From CAWAPS01 sp963783945 (lineage in GTDB: Bacteria > Actinomycetota > Acidimicrobiia > Acidimicrobiales > Palsa-688): a DNA stretch of 64,000 nt. The DNA is taken from assembly GCA_963783945.1 (NCBI GenBank), contig CAWAPS010000005.1, forward strand, positions 186,001 through 250,000. The letters are read 5' to 3'. The notes beneath the pieces are model-generated. The model ran no database searches and was not told the DNA's origin. It worked only from the letters and a program-made list of their open reading frames with translations. Shown in pieces: positions 7,976-16,388 of the stretch (positions are counted from its first letter, which is position 1; every line of letters begins with the position of its first letter). Made by a program: the position numbers and the translations under genes.

Positions 7976-9964
7976 ATGACGTCCCTGTGGCCCCAGATCG
8001 AGCCGGTTCTAGCCCGCGTCCAGAAGCCGGCGCGCTACATCGGCTGCGAGGACGGGGCGGTTGGGCCCGGTCCGATAGCGGGCCGGGTCTCGTGGTTGCT
8101 GATCTACCCGGACGCCTACGAGATCGGCCTGCCGAACCAGGGGCTGCAGATCCTCTACGAGATCCTCAACGAGCGCGACGACGCCCGGGCCGAGCGGTCC
8201 TACGCCCCATGGCCCGACATGGAGGCCGAGATGCGCCGGCGCCGCATTCCGCTCTTCTCCGTCGACAGCCACGCCGGGGCTGGAGAGTTCGACCTCCTGG
8301 CCTTCAACCTGTCGGCCGAGCTGGTCTACACCAACCTGCTCAACTGCATCGATCTGGCCGGAGTGCCGGTCCGGGCGGCGGAGCGGGGACCGGAGCACGC
8401 AATCGTGGCAGCTGGAGGGCACTGCACGTTCAACCCTGAGCCGCTCGCCGATTTCGTGGACGTGTTCGTCATCGGCGACGGGGAGGAAGCGGTAGGCGAG
8501 GTCACCGATGCCGTCCGCGAATGGAAGGCCGGCGGGCGCACCCCCGGGTCCCGCGAGCGCCTGTTGCACGATCTGGCCCGGCTTCCGGGCGTGTACGTCC
8601 CGTCCTGTTACCACGTCGAGTACGACGGCCCGACGCTGGTTGCCGTGACCCCCCGCTACTCCGACGTACCCGAACGGGTGGAGAAGCGGACGATCGCCGA
8701 TCTGGCCGAGTGGCCCTACCCCCGCCGCCAGCTGGTCCCGATGACCGAGGTGGTCCACGACCGGCTCAACGTGGAGATCTTCCGGGGATGCACCCGGGGG
8801 TGCCGATTCTGCCAGGCCGGCATGATCACCCGTCCCGTCCGGGAGCGGCCCGCGGCCCAGGTGCTCCAGATGGTGCGCGATGGCCTGCGCCGCACCGGCT
8901 ACGACGAAGTCAGCCTCACCTCCCTCTCGAGCGCCGACTTCTCGGGGATCGGCGACACCGTCCGGGCCATAGTTGACGACACCCCCAGCACGGGGAAAGA
9001 ACCGGCCGCCGCGTGTACCCAGTACCCGATATCGGTGAGCCTTCCGAGCCTCAGGGTGGACGCCTTCACCGTCGGCGTGGCCACGGAGATTCAAAGGGTG
9101 CGCCGCACCGGCCTCACCTTCGCGCCCGAGGCGGGTACGTGGCGCATGCGGCAGGTCATCAACAAGCTGATCACGGAAGAGGACCTGTACGGCGCGGTGG
9201 AGTCGGCGTTCTCCCAGGGGTGGCGCAGGGTGAAGCTGTACTTCCTGACCGGGCTGCCCACCGAGACCGACGAGGACACTCTCGGGATCGCGGACCTGGC
9301 CCGCAATTGCGTGGCCGTCGGGCGCTCGCACCACCGGGGGGCGTCGGTGACCGCGTCGATCGGTGGTTTCGTCCCTAAGCCCCAAACCCCCTTTCAGTGG
9401 TTCGGGCAGGACACGGTGGCGGGGTTGCAGCGCAAGATCGGCCTGCTGCGCCAAGCCGTGAAAGCCGACCGGGGGGTTCAGCTCCGCTGGCACGATCCAA
9501 AGGCTTCGGTGGCCGAAGGGATCGCCAGCCGGGGAGACCGGAGGATGGGGGCGGTCATCGAGGAGGTCTGGCGCCGAGGCGGCACCTTCCAGGAATGGTC
9601 GGAGTACTTCTCGCTCGACCTGTGGACCGAAGCCATGTTGGCGCACGGCCTGTCAGTCGATTGGTACGTGCATCGGGACCGCGGCCAGACCGAGGTCCTG
9701 CCTTGGGCTCACATTTCCGCCGGCCTCCACTCCGATTTTCTGTGGCAGGAGTGGGAGGACGCGCTGGCCGCAGCCGGTACGCCGGACTGCCGGTGGACGC
9801 CGTGCTATGACTGCGGGGCCTGCACCGGTTATGGCATCGAGCATGTCGTCGCGTCGACTGTCCCGCCGGCTGGAGGCAGCCAGGGCACCGGTCAGGATCT
9901 GAGGCGCGGCGCTGACGTCCCGGTCTTTTTGCGGCCCAAGCTCGGAGTGGGGACCCCGGCGTGA
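7976..9964 (+). CDS. TIGR03960-type B12-binding/radical SAM protein
   Basis: Radical SAM enzyme of unknown reaction. The N-terminal half (IYPDAYEIGLPNQGLQILYEILN) resembles the B12-binding-like domain of this family. The radical SAM loop is CTRGCRFC with Cys272, Cys276 and Cys279. A cysteine-rich tail (CYDCGACTGYG) near residue 610 may hold a further metal site. The 662-residue length suits the family. It overlaps the following DUF2344 gene by GTGA, and in actinobacteria this pair typically precedes rne, as here. A role in RNA or ribosome modification is a guess from context. Confidence 0.85.
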   Translation: MTSLWPQIEPVLARVQKPARYIGCEDGAVGPGPIAGRVSWLLIYPDAYEIGLPNQGLQILYEILNERDDARAERSYAPWPDMEAEMRRRRIPLFSVDSHAGAGEFDLLAFNLSAELVYTNLLNCIDLAGVPVRAAERGPEHAIVAAGGHCTFNPEPLADFVDVFVIGDGEEAVGEVTDAVREWKAGGRTPGSRERLLHDLARLPGVYVPSCYHVEYDGPTLVAVTPRYSDVPERVEKRTIADLAEWPYPRRQLVPMTEVVHDRLNVEIFRGCTRGCRFCQAGMITRPVRERPAAQVLQMVRDGLRRTGYDEVSLTSLSSADFSGIGDTVRAIVDDTPSTGKEPAAACTQYPISVSLPSLRVDAFTVGVATEIQRVRRTGLTFAPEAGTWRMRQVINKLITEEDLYGAVESAFSQGWRRVKLYFLTGLPTETDEDTLGIADLARNCVAVGRSHHRGASVTASIGGFVPKPQTPFQWFGQDTVAGLQRKIGLLRQAVKADRGVQLRWHDPKASVAEGIASRGDRRMGAVIEEVWRRGGTFQEWSEYFSLDLWTEAMLAHGLSVDWYVHRDRGQTEVLPWAHISAGLHSDFLWQEWEDALAAAGTPDCRWTPCYDCGACTGYGIEHVVASTVPPAGGSQGTGQDLRRGADVPVFLRPKLGVGTPA

Positions 9965-10809
9965 GCACGGGCGAGCCGGGCGGAGGCGGTATGACGGGAG
10001 AGTTCGGAGGGGTAGTCGGGGCCAGGGCGGAGCCCGGGGAAAACGCCCGGGCCGGCAGGCCGCGGATCCGCATTCGGTTCTGCAAGATCGGCAAGATCCG
10101 CTGGACCAGCCACCGGGACGTGGCCCGTATGTGGGAGCGGGCGTTTCGTCGGGTGGGGCTTCCGCTTGCATATAGCGAAGGCTTTACCCCGCGTCCCAAG
10201 GTCAGCTTCGGGTTGGCCTTGCCCACCGGTCACGAATCAGTGGCCGAATACCTCGACGTCGAGCTTCGTGATGTGGGTGAGGTGGATGTGCCCACGTTGC
10301 CGGCCCGGCTGTCCGATGCGCTCCCGGTGGGCGTCGACGCGACCGCCGCTCAGGTGATCGAGCACGGCAAACCTTCGCTGCAAGCGGACGTGACGTCATG
10401 CTCTTGGCGCTGGGTGGCCGCGCCGGCGGAAGGGTGGGATCCGCTCCCGCCAGAGGAGATGCAGACCCGGGTGGCCGCCCTGATGTCTTCGACGTCGGTG
10501 GTGGTTTCCCGCTCCCGCAAGGGAGTTGAGGTCGTCGACGACGTCCGTGAAAGCATCCTGGACCTCGAGGTGATCGGGCCGGCCGGAATCGACGAAGGGC
10601 AGGGCATATGGCTGGGAGCGGAGCTGGCTTGCCAGCCCCGCTCGGTCCGGCCAGGGGAGGTGCTACTCGCTCTCGGTCCCGGGGTAGAAGAGAGGCTGGT
10701 GCGCAGAACGCATCAATGGATTTTGCGCGAAGGCGCGCGCCACGAGCCGCTGGCGGTGGCTCCGGGCGTCGCGACTGACGCGCCGCACGCTCTGGAGCGT
10801 GCGTCATGA
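9961..10809 (+). CDS. DUF2344/TIGR03936 radical SAM-linked protein
   Basis: Partner of the upstream radical SAM protein; in some bacteria the two are one polypeptide. The 282 residues start with a low-complexity leader of about 36 residues, then the family signature RIRFCKIGKIRWTSHRD and YSEGFTPRPKVSFGLALPTG. The GTG start overlaps the upstream stop (GTGA), so the two are translated together. The molecular role is not known. An internal ATG (MTGEFGG) is an alternative start. Confidence 0.83.
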   Translation: MSTGEPGGGGMTGEFGGVVGARAEPGENARAGRPRIRIRFCKIGKIRWTSHRDVARMWERAFRRVGLPLAYSEGFTPRPKVSFGLALPTGHESVAEYLDVELRDVGEVDVPTLPARLSDALPVGVDATAAQVIEHGKPSLQADVTSCSWRWVAAPAEGWDPLPPEEMQTRVAALMSSTSVVVSRSRKGVEVVDDVRESILDLEVIGPAGIDEGQGIWLGAELACQPRSVRPGEVLLALGPGVEERLVRRTHQWILREGARHEPLAVAPGVATDAPHALERAS

Positions 10810-10824
10810 GAAGGGAAGTACAAC

Positions 10825-12027
10825 ATGTCCGACTCTGCGTCGGTACACCCGGAACCGTCCGGGAAGGAGTTCACGGGCCAGTCTGCTGCCGGTTCGGCCG
10901 GGCGGTCCGTGGAGGGAAGGGCTGACGGCCCCGGACCCGAGGCCAGCGGCGGAGTAGCCGCCGGGGCCGGGAGCCCGGCCGCGAGCGACATCTCGGAAAG
11001 TGCTCGCCGGCGCCGCCGGCGAGGTTCCCGCGGCGGGCGCAACAGGAATCGCGCTACCAACCCGGGGGCGGGCGGGGAAGCCGCGGTGGCCGAAGCTGCC
11101 GACGTCTACGCCGCCGCCGGTGATTCTGAATCCTCCGGTGATTCTGGCTCCGCCGGCATCTCGGGGTCCGCCGGCGAGTCCGGGGCGGCTGACGCCGGCG
11201 CCGGTCACGAGAGTTCCGGGCTCCCGGCCGAGCCGGCCGGTGCGCCGTCGGTGAATTTCGCGACATCGGCCAGCCCGCTTGGCGACCCGCGGCGCGCCGG
11301 TTCCCCCGGTGACGGCTCGGCCGGGGGCGAACCCGCCGACCGGGAGGCGACGGTGCGGCCGGTGGCCGGCCCGTCCCCCCTCTCCGCCTCAGCTGAAGGC
11401 CCGGAGCGGGCCCGGACGTCGCTTCCCGATCCGGCAGGCGCCGGGGTCGGGCCGGAGGCCTCGTCCGGCATTGGTCGCCCAGGCGGCACCGGGGCCCCGG
11501 GGGGCGACGCCGACCCGGTGGCCGAGGGCCCACCTGTATCCGGCTCGGGTGAGGCGAACGATCGGTCCGGGCCCTCCGCTTTCCCCGGTCCCGCCCCGGC
11601 CGGGGGCACCGCTGGCACTCCATCCAAGCCGAAGATCGGCGACAGCCGGCCCGCGCCCTCGCTGCGCACCCCGCCGCGCCCCGACCCGACCGCCGCCCGC
11701 GGCGCGGGCCGGGCCCAGGGCGGCGGGCGCGACAGCAGGACTGCCCTCGGTGTGGTGGCGGGCGGCAACGGAGCCCAGCCCGGGAGCCCGGGCGGCGCCG
11801 GCGTTGACGACGCCTCGATTGACGGTGCTCCCGGTGCCGGCGGCTTCGACGGCCCCGCAAGCGATAGATCAGCGAAGAAGCGCCGCCGGGGCGCCCGGGC
11901 GCGCTCGACCGCCGAGCGCCGTCCGGTGGAGGCCGTGCTGATCGACGATCCCGTCGAGATCGACGATGAGACCCTGGAGAGGCGCCGGGGCGCGAGCGCA
12001 AAGGACGGCCGGTCGGCCGGTACCTGA
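10825..12027 (+). CDS. rne: Disordered N-terminal region of RNase E/G, in a separate frame
   Basis: Four hundred residues almost wholly of Gly, Ala, Ser, Pro, Arg and acidic residues, with an Arg-rich patch (RRRRRGSRGGRNRNR) near residue 60 and a second basic patch close to the end. Actinobacterial RNase E proteins carry such disordered leaders ahead of the S1 and catalytic domains. The frame ends at TGA 12025-12027, which overlaps the ATG of the catalytic frame. Just upstream, the catalytic frame reads RERKGRPVGRYL, which looks like the natural join, so one base seems missing near 11985-11993. It is either one gene with a frame error or two coupled cistrons. Confidence 0.7.
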   Translation: MSDSASVHPEPSGKEFTGQSAAGSAGRSVEGRADGPGPEASGGVAAGAGSPAASDISESARRRRRRGSRGGRNRNRATNPGAGGEAAVAEAADVYAAAGDSESSGDSGSAGISGSAGESGAADAGAGHESSGLPAEPAGAPSVNFATSASPLGDPRRAGSPGDGSAGGEPADREATVRPVAGPSPLSASAEGPERARTSLPDPAGAGVGPEASSGIGRPGGTGAPGGDADPVAEGPPVSGSGEANDRSGPSAFPGPAPAGGTAGTPSKPKIGDSRPAPSLRTPPRPDPTAARGAGRAQGGGRDSRTALGVVAGGNGAQPGSPGGAGVDDASIDGAPGAGGFDGPASDRSAKKRRRGARARSTAERRPVEAVLIDDPVEIDDETLERRRGASAKDGRSAGT

Positions 12028-13325
12028 TGGTCGTTCACGCCCAGCCCGGAGCGACCCAGATCGCCGTTCTGGAAGGGCGGGCGCTCATCGAGCACTTCGT
12101 TTCTCGCCCGACCGACGATGCCACCCAGATCGACGGCAACATCTACCTCGGGCGGGTCCAGAACGTGCTGCCTGGAATGGAAGCAGCGTTCGTCGATATC
12201 GGGACCCCGAAGAACGCCGTCCTGTACCGGGGCGACGTCCGCTACGACAAGGACGATCTCGAATCGTCTCCCGCCGACGCCAAGGCCGGCCCCACCCGGG
12301 GCCGGCTCTCGGGCGTGGCCAAGGACGCCCGCATCGAGCAGCTCCTGCGCACGGGACAGACCATTCTCTGCCAGGTCACCAAGAACCCCATCGGCACCAA
12401 AGGGGCCCGGCTCACTCAGGAGGTCTCGCTGCCGGGCCGCTTCGTCGTGCTGATTCCCGGAAGCGACACCTACGGGATCTCCAAGCGCCTGTCTGACGAG
12501 GAGCGCAAGCGGCTCCGGCGAATTCTCGATGAGGTCCGCCCCGCCGGACACGGGTTGATCGTGCGCACGGCCGCCGAAGGCGCCACCGCCGACGAGTTGC
12601 GGCGCGACGTGGCCCGGCTCACGCAGCAGTGGGAGCAGATCGACGCCATGGCGAAGACGTCACGCCCCGCCAGCCTGCTGTACCGGGAACCCGACATGGC
12701 CGTGCGGGTGATCCGCGAGGAGTTCAACCGCAACTACCGGGGCGTGGTCATCGACGACCGGACGCTCTTCGAGGAGGTCCGTGACTACGTGAGCAGCATC
12801 AACCCGGAGCTGGCCGACCGGGTGGAGTGGGCGGGCGACACCGATGACCCTCTGCCTATCTTCGAGCGCTACCACGTCCACGAACAGATTCACAAAGCCC
12901 TGGATCGCAAGGTGTGGCTGCCATCGGGAGGCTCCCTGATCATCGAGCGCACCGAGGCCCTGACCGTCATTGACGTGAACACCGGCAAAAACGTGGGCAC
13001 CTCCAACCTGGAAGAGACCGTCTTCCGCAACAACCTGGAGGCGGCCGAGGAGATCGCCCGGCAGCTACGGCTGCGAGACATCGGCGGGATCATCGTCATC
13101 GATTTCATCGACATGGAGATCGCCGCCAACCGCGCCGAGGTCATCAAGACGTTCCGGGGTGCGCTGGCCCGGGACAAGACCAGGACTCAAGTGTTCGATA
13201 TCTCCGAGCTCGGCCTGGTCGAGATGACCAGGAAGCGGATCTCCGAAGGGCTCGTCGAGTCCTTCTCCGAGACCTGCCCTACGTGCGGCGGCCGGGGCAT
13301 CATCTTCGACGAATCTTTGCTGTGA
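12027..13325 (+). CDS. rne: RNase E/G catalytic region
   Basis: Endoribonuclease that processes rRNA and tRNA and starts mRNA decay. From ATG 12027 it has 432 residues: an S1 RNA-binding fold (GNIYLGRVQNVLPGMEAAFVD), the RNase E signature KGARLTQEVSLPGRF, and two metal-binding aspartates in VIDVNTGK and VIDFIDME. A Zn-link CPTCGGRG lies close to the end. The protein seems to continue upstream in frame (PVGRYLMVVH), so the true N terminus probably lies in the preceding disordered ORF. rplU and rpmA follow, the standard actinobacterial order. Confidence 0.92.
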   Translation: MVVHAQPGATQIAVLEGRALIEHFVSRPTDDATQIDGNIYLGRVQNVLPGMEAAFVDIGTPKNAVLYRGDVRYDKDDLESSPADAKAGPTRGRLSGVAKDARIEQLLRTGQTILCQVTKNPIGTKGARLTQEVSLPGRFVVLIPGSDTYGISKRLSDEERKRLRRILDEVRPAGHGLIVRTAAEGATADELRRDVARLTQQWEQIDAMAKTSRPASLLYREPDMAVRVIREEFNRNYRGVVIDDRTLFEEVRDYVSSINPELADRVEWAGDTDDPLPIFERYHVHEQIHKALDRKVWLPSGGSLIIERTEALTVIDVNTGKNVGTSNLEETVFRNNLEAAEEIARQLRLRDIGGIIVIDFIDMEIAANRAEVIKTFRGALARDKTRTQVFDISELGLVEMTRKRISEGLVESFSETCPTCGGRGIIFDESLL

Positions 13326-13366
13326 TCCGGTAAGGCCGGTCCCTCGGGGTCTCGCCCTCCCGGCGC

Positions 13367-13396
13367 TTGGGCCGGGGCATGGCGCCCCGGTATACT
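13367..13396 (+). promoter_or_regulatory. rplU promoter, probably giving a leaderless mRNA
   Basis: TTGGGC (13367-13372) and TATACT (13391-13396) lie 18 bases apart. The GTG start of rplU is at 13406, so transcription would begin within a few bases of the start codon, and no Shine-Dalgarno sequence is present. The spacer contains an inverted repeat, CCGGGGC (13372-13378) and GCCCCGG (13384-13390), which could be an operator or the end of the rne transcript. Confidence 0.6.
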
Positions 13397-13405
13397 CGTC
13401 TATTT

Positions 13406-13720
13406 GTGTATGCGGTGATCAAATCAGGTGGCAAGCAGGAGCGCGTCGAGGAGGGTCAGACCCTCTCGGTCGAGTTGCTCGGCGCCGATGAGGGCGATGA
13501 GGTGACGTTTTCCCCGGTTCTGCTGGTGGACGGGGCGGACGTGCTTTCGGGCCCCAGCCAGTTGGCGTCGGCCCGGGTCTCGGCCCGGGTCGTGGGCCAG
13601 TCCAAGGGACCCAAGATCCGCGGCTTCACCTACAAGCCCAAGACCAGAGGACGCAAGGCCTGGGGTCACCGTCAGCGCTATACCACCATCGAGATCACCG
13701 GCATCACCCGGGAGGGATAG
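13406..13720 (+). CDS. rplU: 50S ribosomal protein L21
   Basis: Large-subunit ribosomal protein. The 104-residue product begins MYAVIKSGGKQERVEEGQ from GTG 13406; the frame is open from 13367 but those residues are not part of the family. The tail KIRGFTYKPKTRGRKAWGHRQRYT is typical L21. rpmA follows three bases after the stop. It is probably expressed from its own leaderless promoter. Confidence 0.97.
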   Translation: MYAVIKSGGKQERVEEGQTLSVELLGADEGDEVTFSPVLLVDGADVLSGPSQLASARVSARVVGQSKGPKIRGFTYKPKTRGRKAWGHRQRYTTIEITGITREG

Positions 13721-13723
13721 AAG

Positions 13724-13978
13724 ATGTCCAAGACAAAAGGCGGCGGATCGACCCGCAACGGGCGCGACTCGAATGCCCAACGGCTCGGCGTCAAGGTGTT
13801 CGACGGCACGACCGTGAGCGCCGGCTCCATCATCGTGCGCCAGCGCGGCACCCGCTTTCACCCGGGTGAAAACGTGGGCCGGGGCGGCGATGACACCCTG
13901 TTCGCGCTGGCCGACGGCAAGGTGAAGTTCGGCAACCGCAAGGGTCGCCGCTTGGTCGACGTCCTGACCGAGGGCTAG
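13724..13978 (+). CDS. rpmA: 50S ribosomal protein L27
   Basis: Large-subunit protein whose N terminus reaches the peptidyl transferase centre. The 84-residue sequence starts MSKTKGGGSTRNGRDSNAQR and contains SIIVRQRGTRFHPG and LFALADGKVKF. There is no Firmicutes-type cleavable leader. It sits three bases after rplU and upstream of obg. Confidence 0.97.
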   Translation: MSKTKGGGSTRNGRDSNAQRLGVKVFDGTTVSAGSIIVRQRGTRFHPGENVGRGGDDTLFALADGKVKFGNRKGRRLVDVLTEG

Positions 13979-14025
13979 CGAACTCCGGCTCCCGCGACCG
14001 GGGCCGGATCTGAGAGTTGGTTTAA

Positions 14026-15288
14026 GTGTCCGCCTTTGTCGACGAAGCCCAGGTTCATGTCAAAGGGGGGACGGCGGCGCCGGGTCAGTTTCGTTTCGCC
14101 GGGAAGCCCATGTGGCCAAAGGCGGACCTGACGGTGGCGATGGTGGCGGGGGCGGCGGAGTGTGGCTGGTCGCCGATCGCAACGTCCCTTCGCTCCTGAG
14201 CTTTCGCGACCATCCGCACCGCCGGGCCCGCAGCGGCAGTCACGGGATGGGCAAAGGCCGCCACGGCCGAACCGGGGAGGACCTCGAGGTGCTTGTACCG
14301 GAGGGCACAGTCGTGCGCGATCCGGCGGGTGCGGTCGTGGCCGACCTGGCCGAGGCGGGCGAGCGCTGGTTGGCGGCACGGGGCGGCGCCGGCGGCCGCG
14401 GCAACGCCCGCTTCCTCTCCAACCGCCGGCGGGCCCCGGCGTTCGCCGAGCAAGCGGAGCTCGGAGAGGAGAGATGGCTCGACCTCGAGCTCAAGCTCAT
14501 GGCGGACGTGGCCCTCGTCGGCTTCCCCAACTCGGGTAAGAGCACTCTGATCTCCAAGGTGTCGGCGGCCAAGCCGAAGATCGCGGACTACCCGTTCACC
14601 ACCCTCGAGCCTCACCTCGGGGTGGTGCGCTTCGACGAGCACGAGTTCGTGCTGGCCGACATCCCCGGCCTCATCGAAGGGGCGGCCGACGGTCGGGGTC
14701 TGGGTCACCGCTTCCTGCGCCACATCGAGCGGGCTCGGGCCCTGCTCGTCTTGCTCGACCTGGCACCGGTTGATGGTCGATCGCCGGCCGAACAGGAGCG
14801 GGTTCTGATCGACGAGCTGCGGCGCTACCAACCCGACCTGGTTTCCCGCCCGCGTCTGGTGGTCGGATCCAAGGCCGATGCCGCCCCGACCGGGGTGGAG
14901 TGGGACGGGCCGATGCTGTCGGCTCTTACCGGCGAGGGACTTCGTCCGCTGCTGGGGTCGTTGGCCGATCTGGTCGGGCGGGCGAGAGCAAGAGCTGGCC
15001 CGCCCGACCCGGTTCGTCGTGCACCGTCCCGAGCCGGCGGGGATCGCCGTCCAGCGGGACACCGACGGGGCGTGGATCGTGCTGGGCCGGCCGGCGGCCC
15101 GCGCCGTGGCTCTGTCCGATCTGACCATCCCCGAGGCTCTGGCTTACGCCCAGGGCCGGTTGCGCCGGTTGGGAGTGGACCGGGCGCTGTCCCGGGCTGG
15201 CGCCCGGTCCGGCGACCAGGTGCGCATCGGCGGCTTCGAGTTCGAGTACCAACCCGACGACCAGATGCGGTCCGGGGCCGATCGGTGA
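14026..15288 (+). CDS. obg: Obg GTPase, reading frame broken twice
   Basis: Ribosome-associated GTPase for 50S assembly. Three frames together give a complete protein of about 420 residues. GTG 14026 starts SAFVDEAQVHVKGG. After a six-G run (14061-14066) the homology moves one frame, so one G appears missing, and continues with AKGGPDGGDGG, the G1 loop GFPNSGKST, the switch region DYPFTTLEPHLG and DIPGLIEGA. Near 14970-15000 it moves again into the C-terminal OCT domain (TRFVVHRPEPAGIAVQR...GGFEFEYQPDDQ). The stop overlaps proB as GTGA. The gene should be essential, so sequence error is more likely than loss. Confidence 0.87.
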
Positions 15289-16388
15289 GCGGTCGTCTGG
15301 TGGTCGCCAAGATCGGCACTTCTTCGGTCACCGACGAGCGCGGGGAGATATCCCCCGCGGCCATCGACAAGCTGTGCTCAGAGGTGTCGCTCCTGCGCCA
15401 GGGTGGCGACCGGGCCGTGGTGGTGACGAGCGGCGCCATCGCCGCGGGCCTGCCGGTCCTCGGCTTCGGCGACAACCGGCCCACCGACCTGGCGGTCCTG
15501 CAGGCCGTCTCCGCCGTGGGCCAGGCCCACCTGGTGGCTCACTACAACCGGGCGCTGGCGTCGCACGGACTGGTCGGCGGCCAGATTCTGCTGGCCTCGG
15601 TCGACTTCGTGAACCGGCGCCAGTACCTGCACGCCCGCCAGACCTTTCACACCCTCCTGGAGCTCGGGGTGGTCCCGGTAGTCAACGAGAACGACGCCAC
15701 CGCCGGCGACCAGATCCGCTTCGGGGACAACGACCGGCTGGCCGCGCTGGTGTCGCACCTTCTCCGAGCCGATCTGATGGTTCTCCTGACCGACACGGCC
15801 GGCCTGCTCACCGGAGATCCCAGAGTCGACCAGGCGGCGTCGTTGATCGAGGAGATCGTGGCCGTCGACCAGCAGCTCGAGGCGGTGGCCGGCGGGGCCG
15901 GGACGCCGCGGGGCAGCGGGGGGATGGCGTCGAAGCTGGCGGCGGCCAAGATCGCGGCCTGGTCGGGCGTCCGGGCGGTCATCGCATCGGCCAGCCGGCC
16001 CCGGGTCCTGGCCGACGCCCTCGACGGGGCGCCCGGGGTGGGCACCGTTCTGGTGCCTCGGGAGCAGCGCCTGCCCGCCCGCAAGCTGTGGATCGCCTTC
16101 GCCGTCGGATCCTCGGGCACCATCGTGGTCGACGGGGGGGCCAAGACGGCGCTCACCGAGCGAGGGGTGTCATTGCTGCCGGCCGGGGTGGTGGCGGCTT
16201 TCGGGTCGTTCGATGCCGACGACGCGGTCGAGGTGGCGGGCCAGGACGGCCGGGTGTTCGCCAAGGGGCTCAGCCGGCATCCCGCCGGACGGGTCAAGGA
16301 GCTGGCGGGCCGGCGCACTGCAGACCTGCCCGACGACGTGACCCACGAGGTCATCCACCGCGATGACCTGGTTATCCTTCCGTTGTGA
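15285..16388 (+). CDS. proB: Glutamate 5-kinase
   Basis: First enzyme of proline synthesis: glutamate + ATP gives glutamyl 5-phosphate. The 367 residues comprise an amino-acid-kinase domain (VVAKIGTSSVTD, VVTSGAIAAG, VNENDATAGDQIRFGDND, LLTDTAGLLTGDP, GSGGMASKLAAAKIA) and a C-terminal PUA domain. GTG 15285 overlaps the obg stop. An uninterrupted frame runs from 14112 through proB, but it only looks like an Obg-ProB fusion because of the obg frame breaks. proA lies 8.5 kb downstream instead of next door. Confidence 0.95.
   Translation: MSGRLVVAKIGTSSVTDERGEISPAAIDKLCSEVSLLRQGGDRAVVVTSGAIAAGLPVLGFGDNRPTDLAVLQAVSAVGQAHLVAHYNRALASHGLVGGQILLASVDFVNRRQYLHARQTFHTLLELGVVPVVNENDATAGDQIRFGDNDRLAALVSHLLRADLMVLLTDTAGLLTGDPRVDQAASLIEEIVAVDQQLEAVAGGAGTPRGSGGMASKLAAAKIAAWSGVRAVIASASRPRVLADALDGAPGVGTVLVPREQRLPARKLWIAFAVGSSGTIVVDGGAKTALTERGVSLLPAGVVAAFGSFDADDAVEVAGQDGRVFAKGLSRHPAGRVKELAGRRTADLPDDVTHEVIHRDDLVILPL

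Noticed and set aside
8009..9646. 545-residue minus-strand frame
   Set aside because: Antisense to the radical SAM gene, no recognisable domain, His/Arg/Gly-rich shadow composition.
14112..16388. A 758-residue frame that looks like an Obg-ProB fusion
   Set aside because: The middle section (about 15000-15284) is nonsense for both families, while the true Obg C-terminal domain is in another frame and proB has its own GTG with GTGA overlap.
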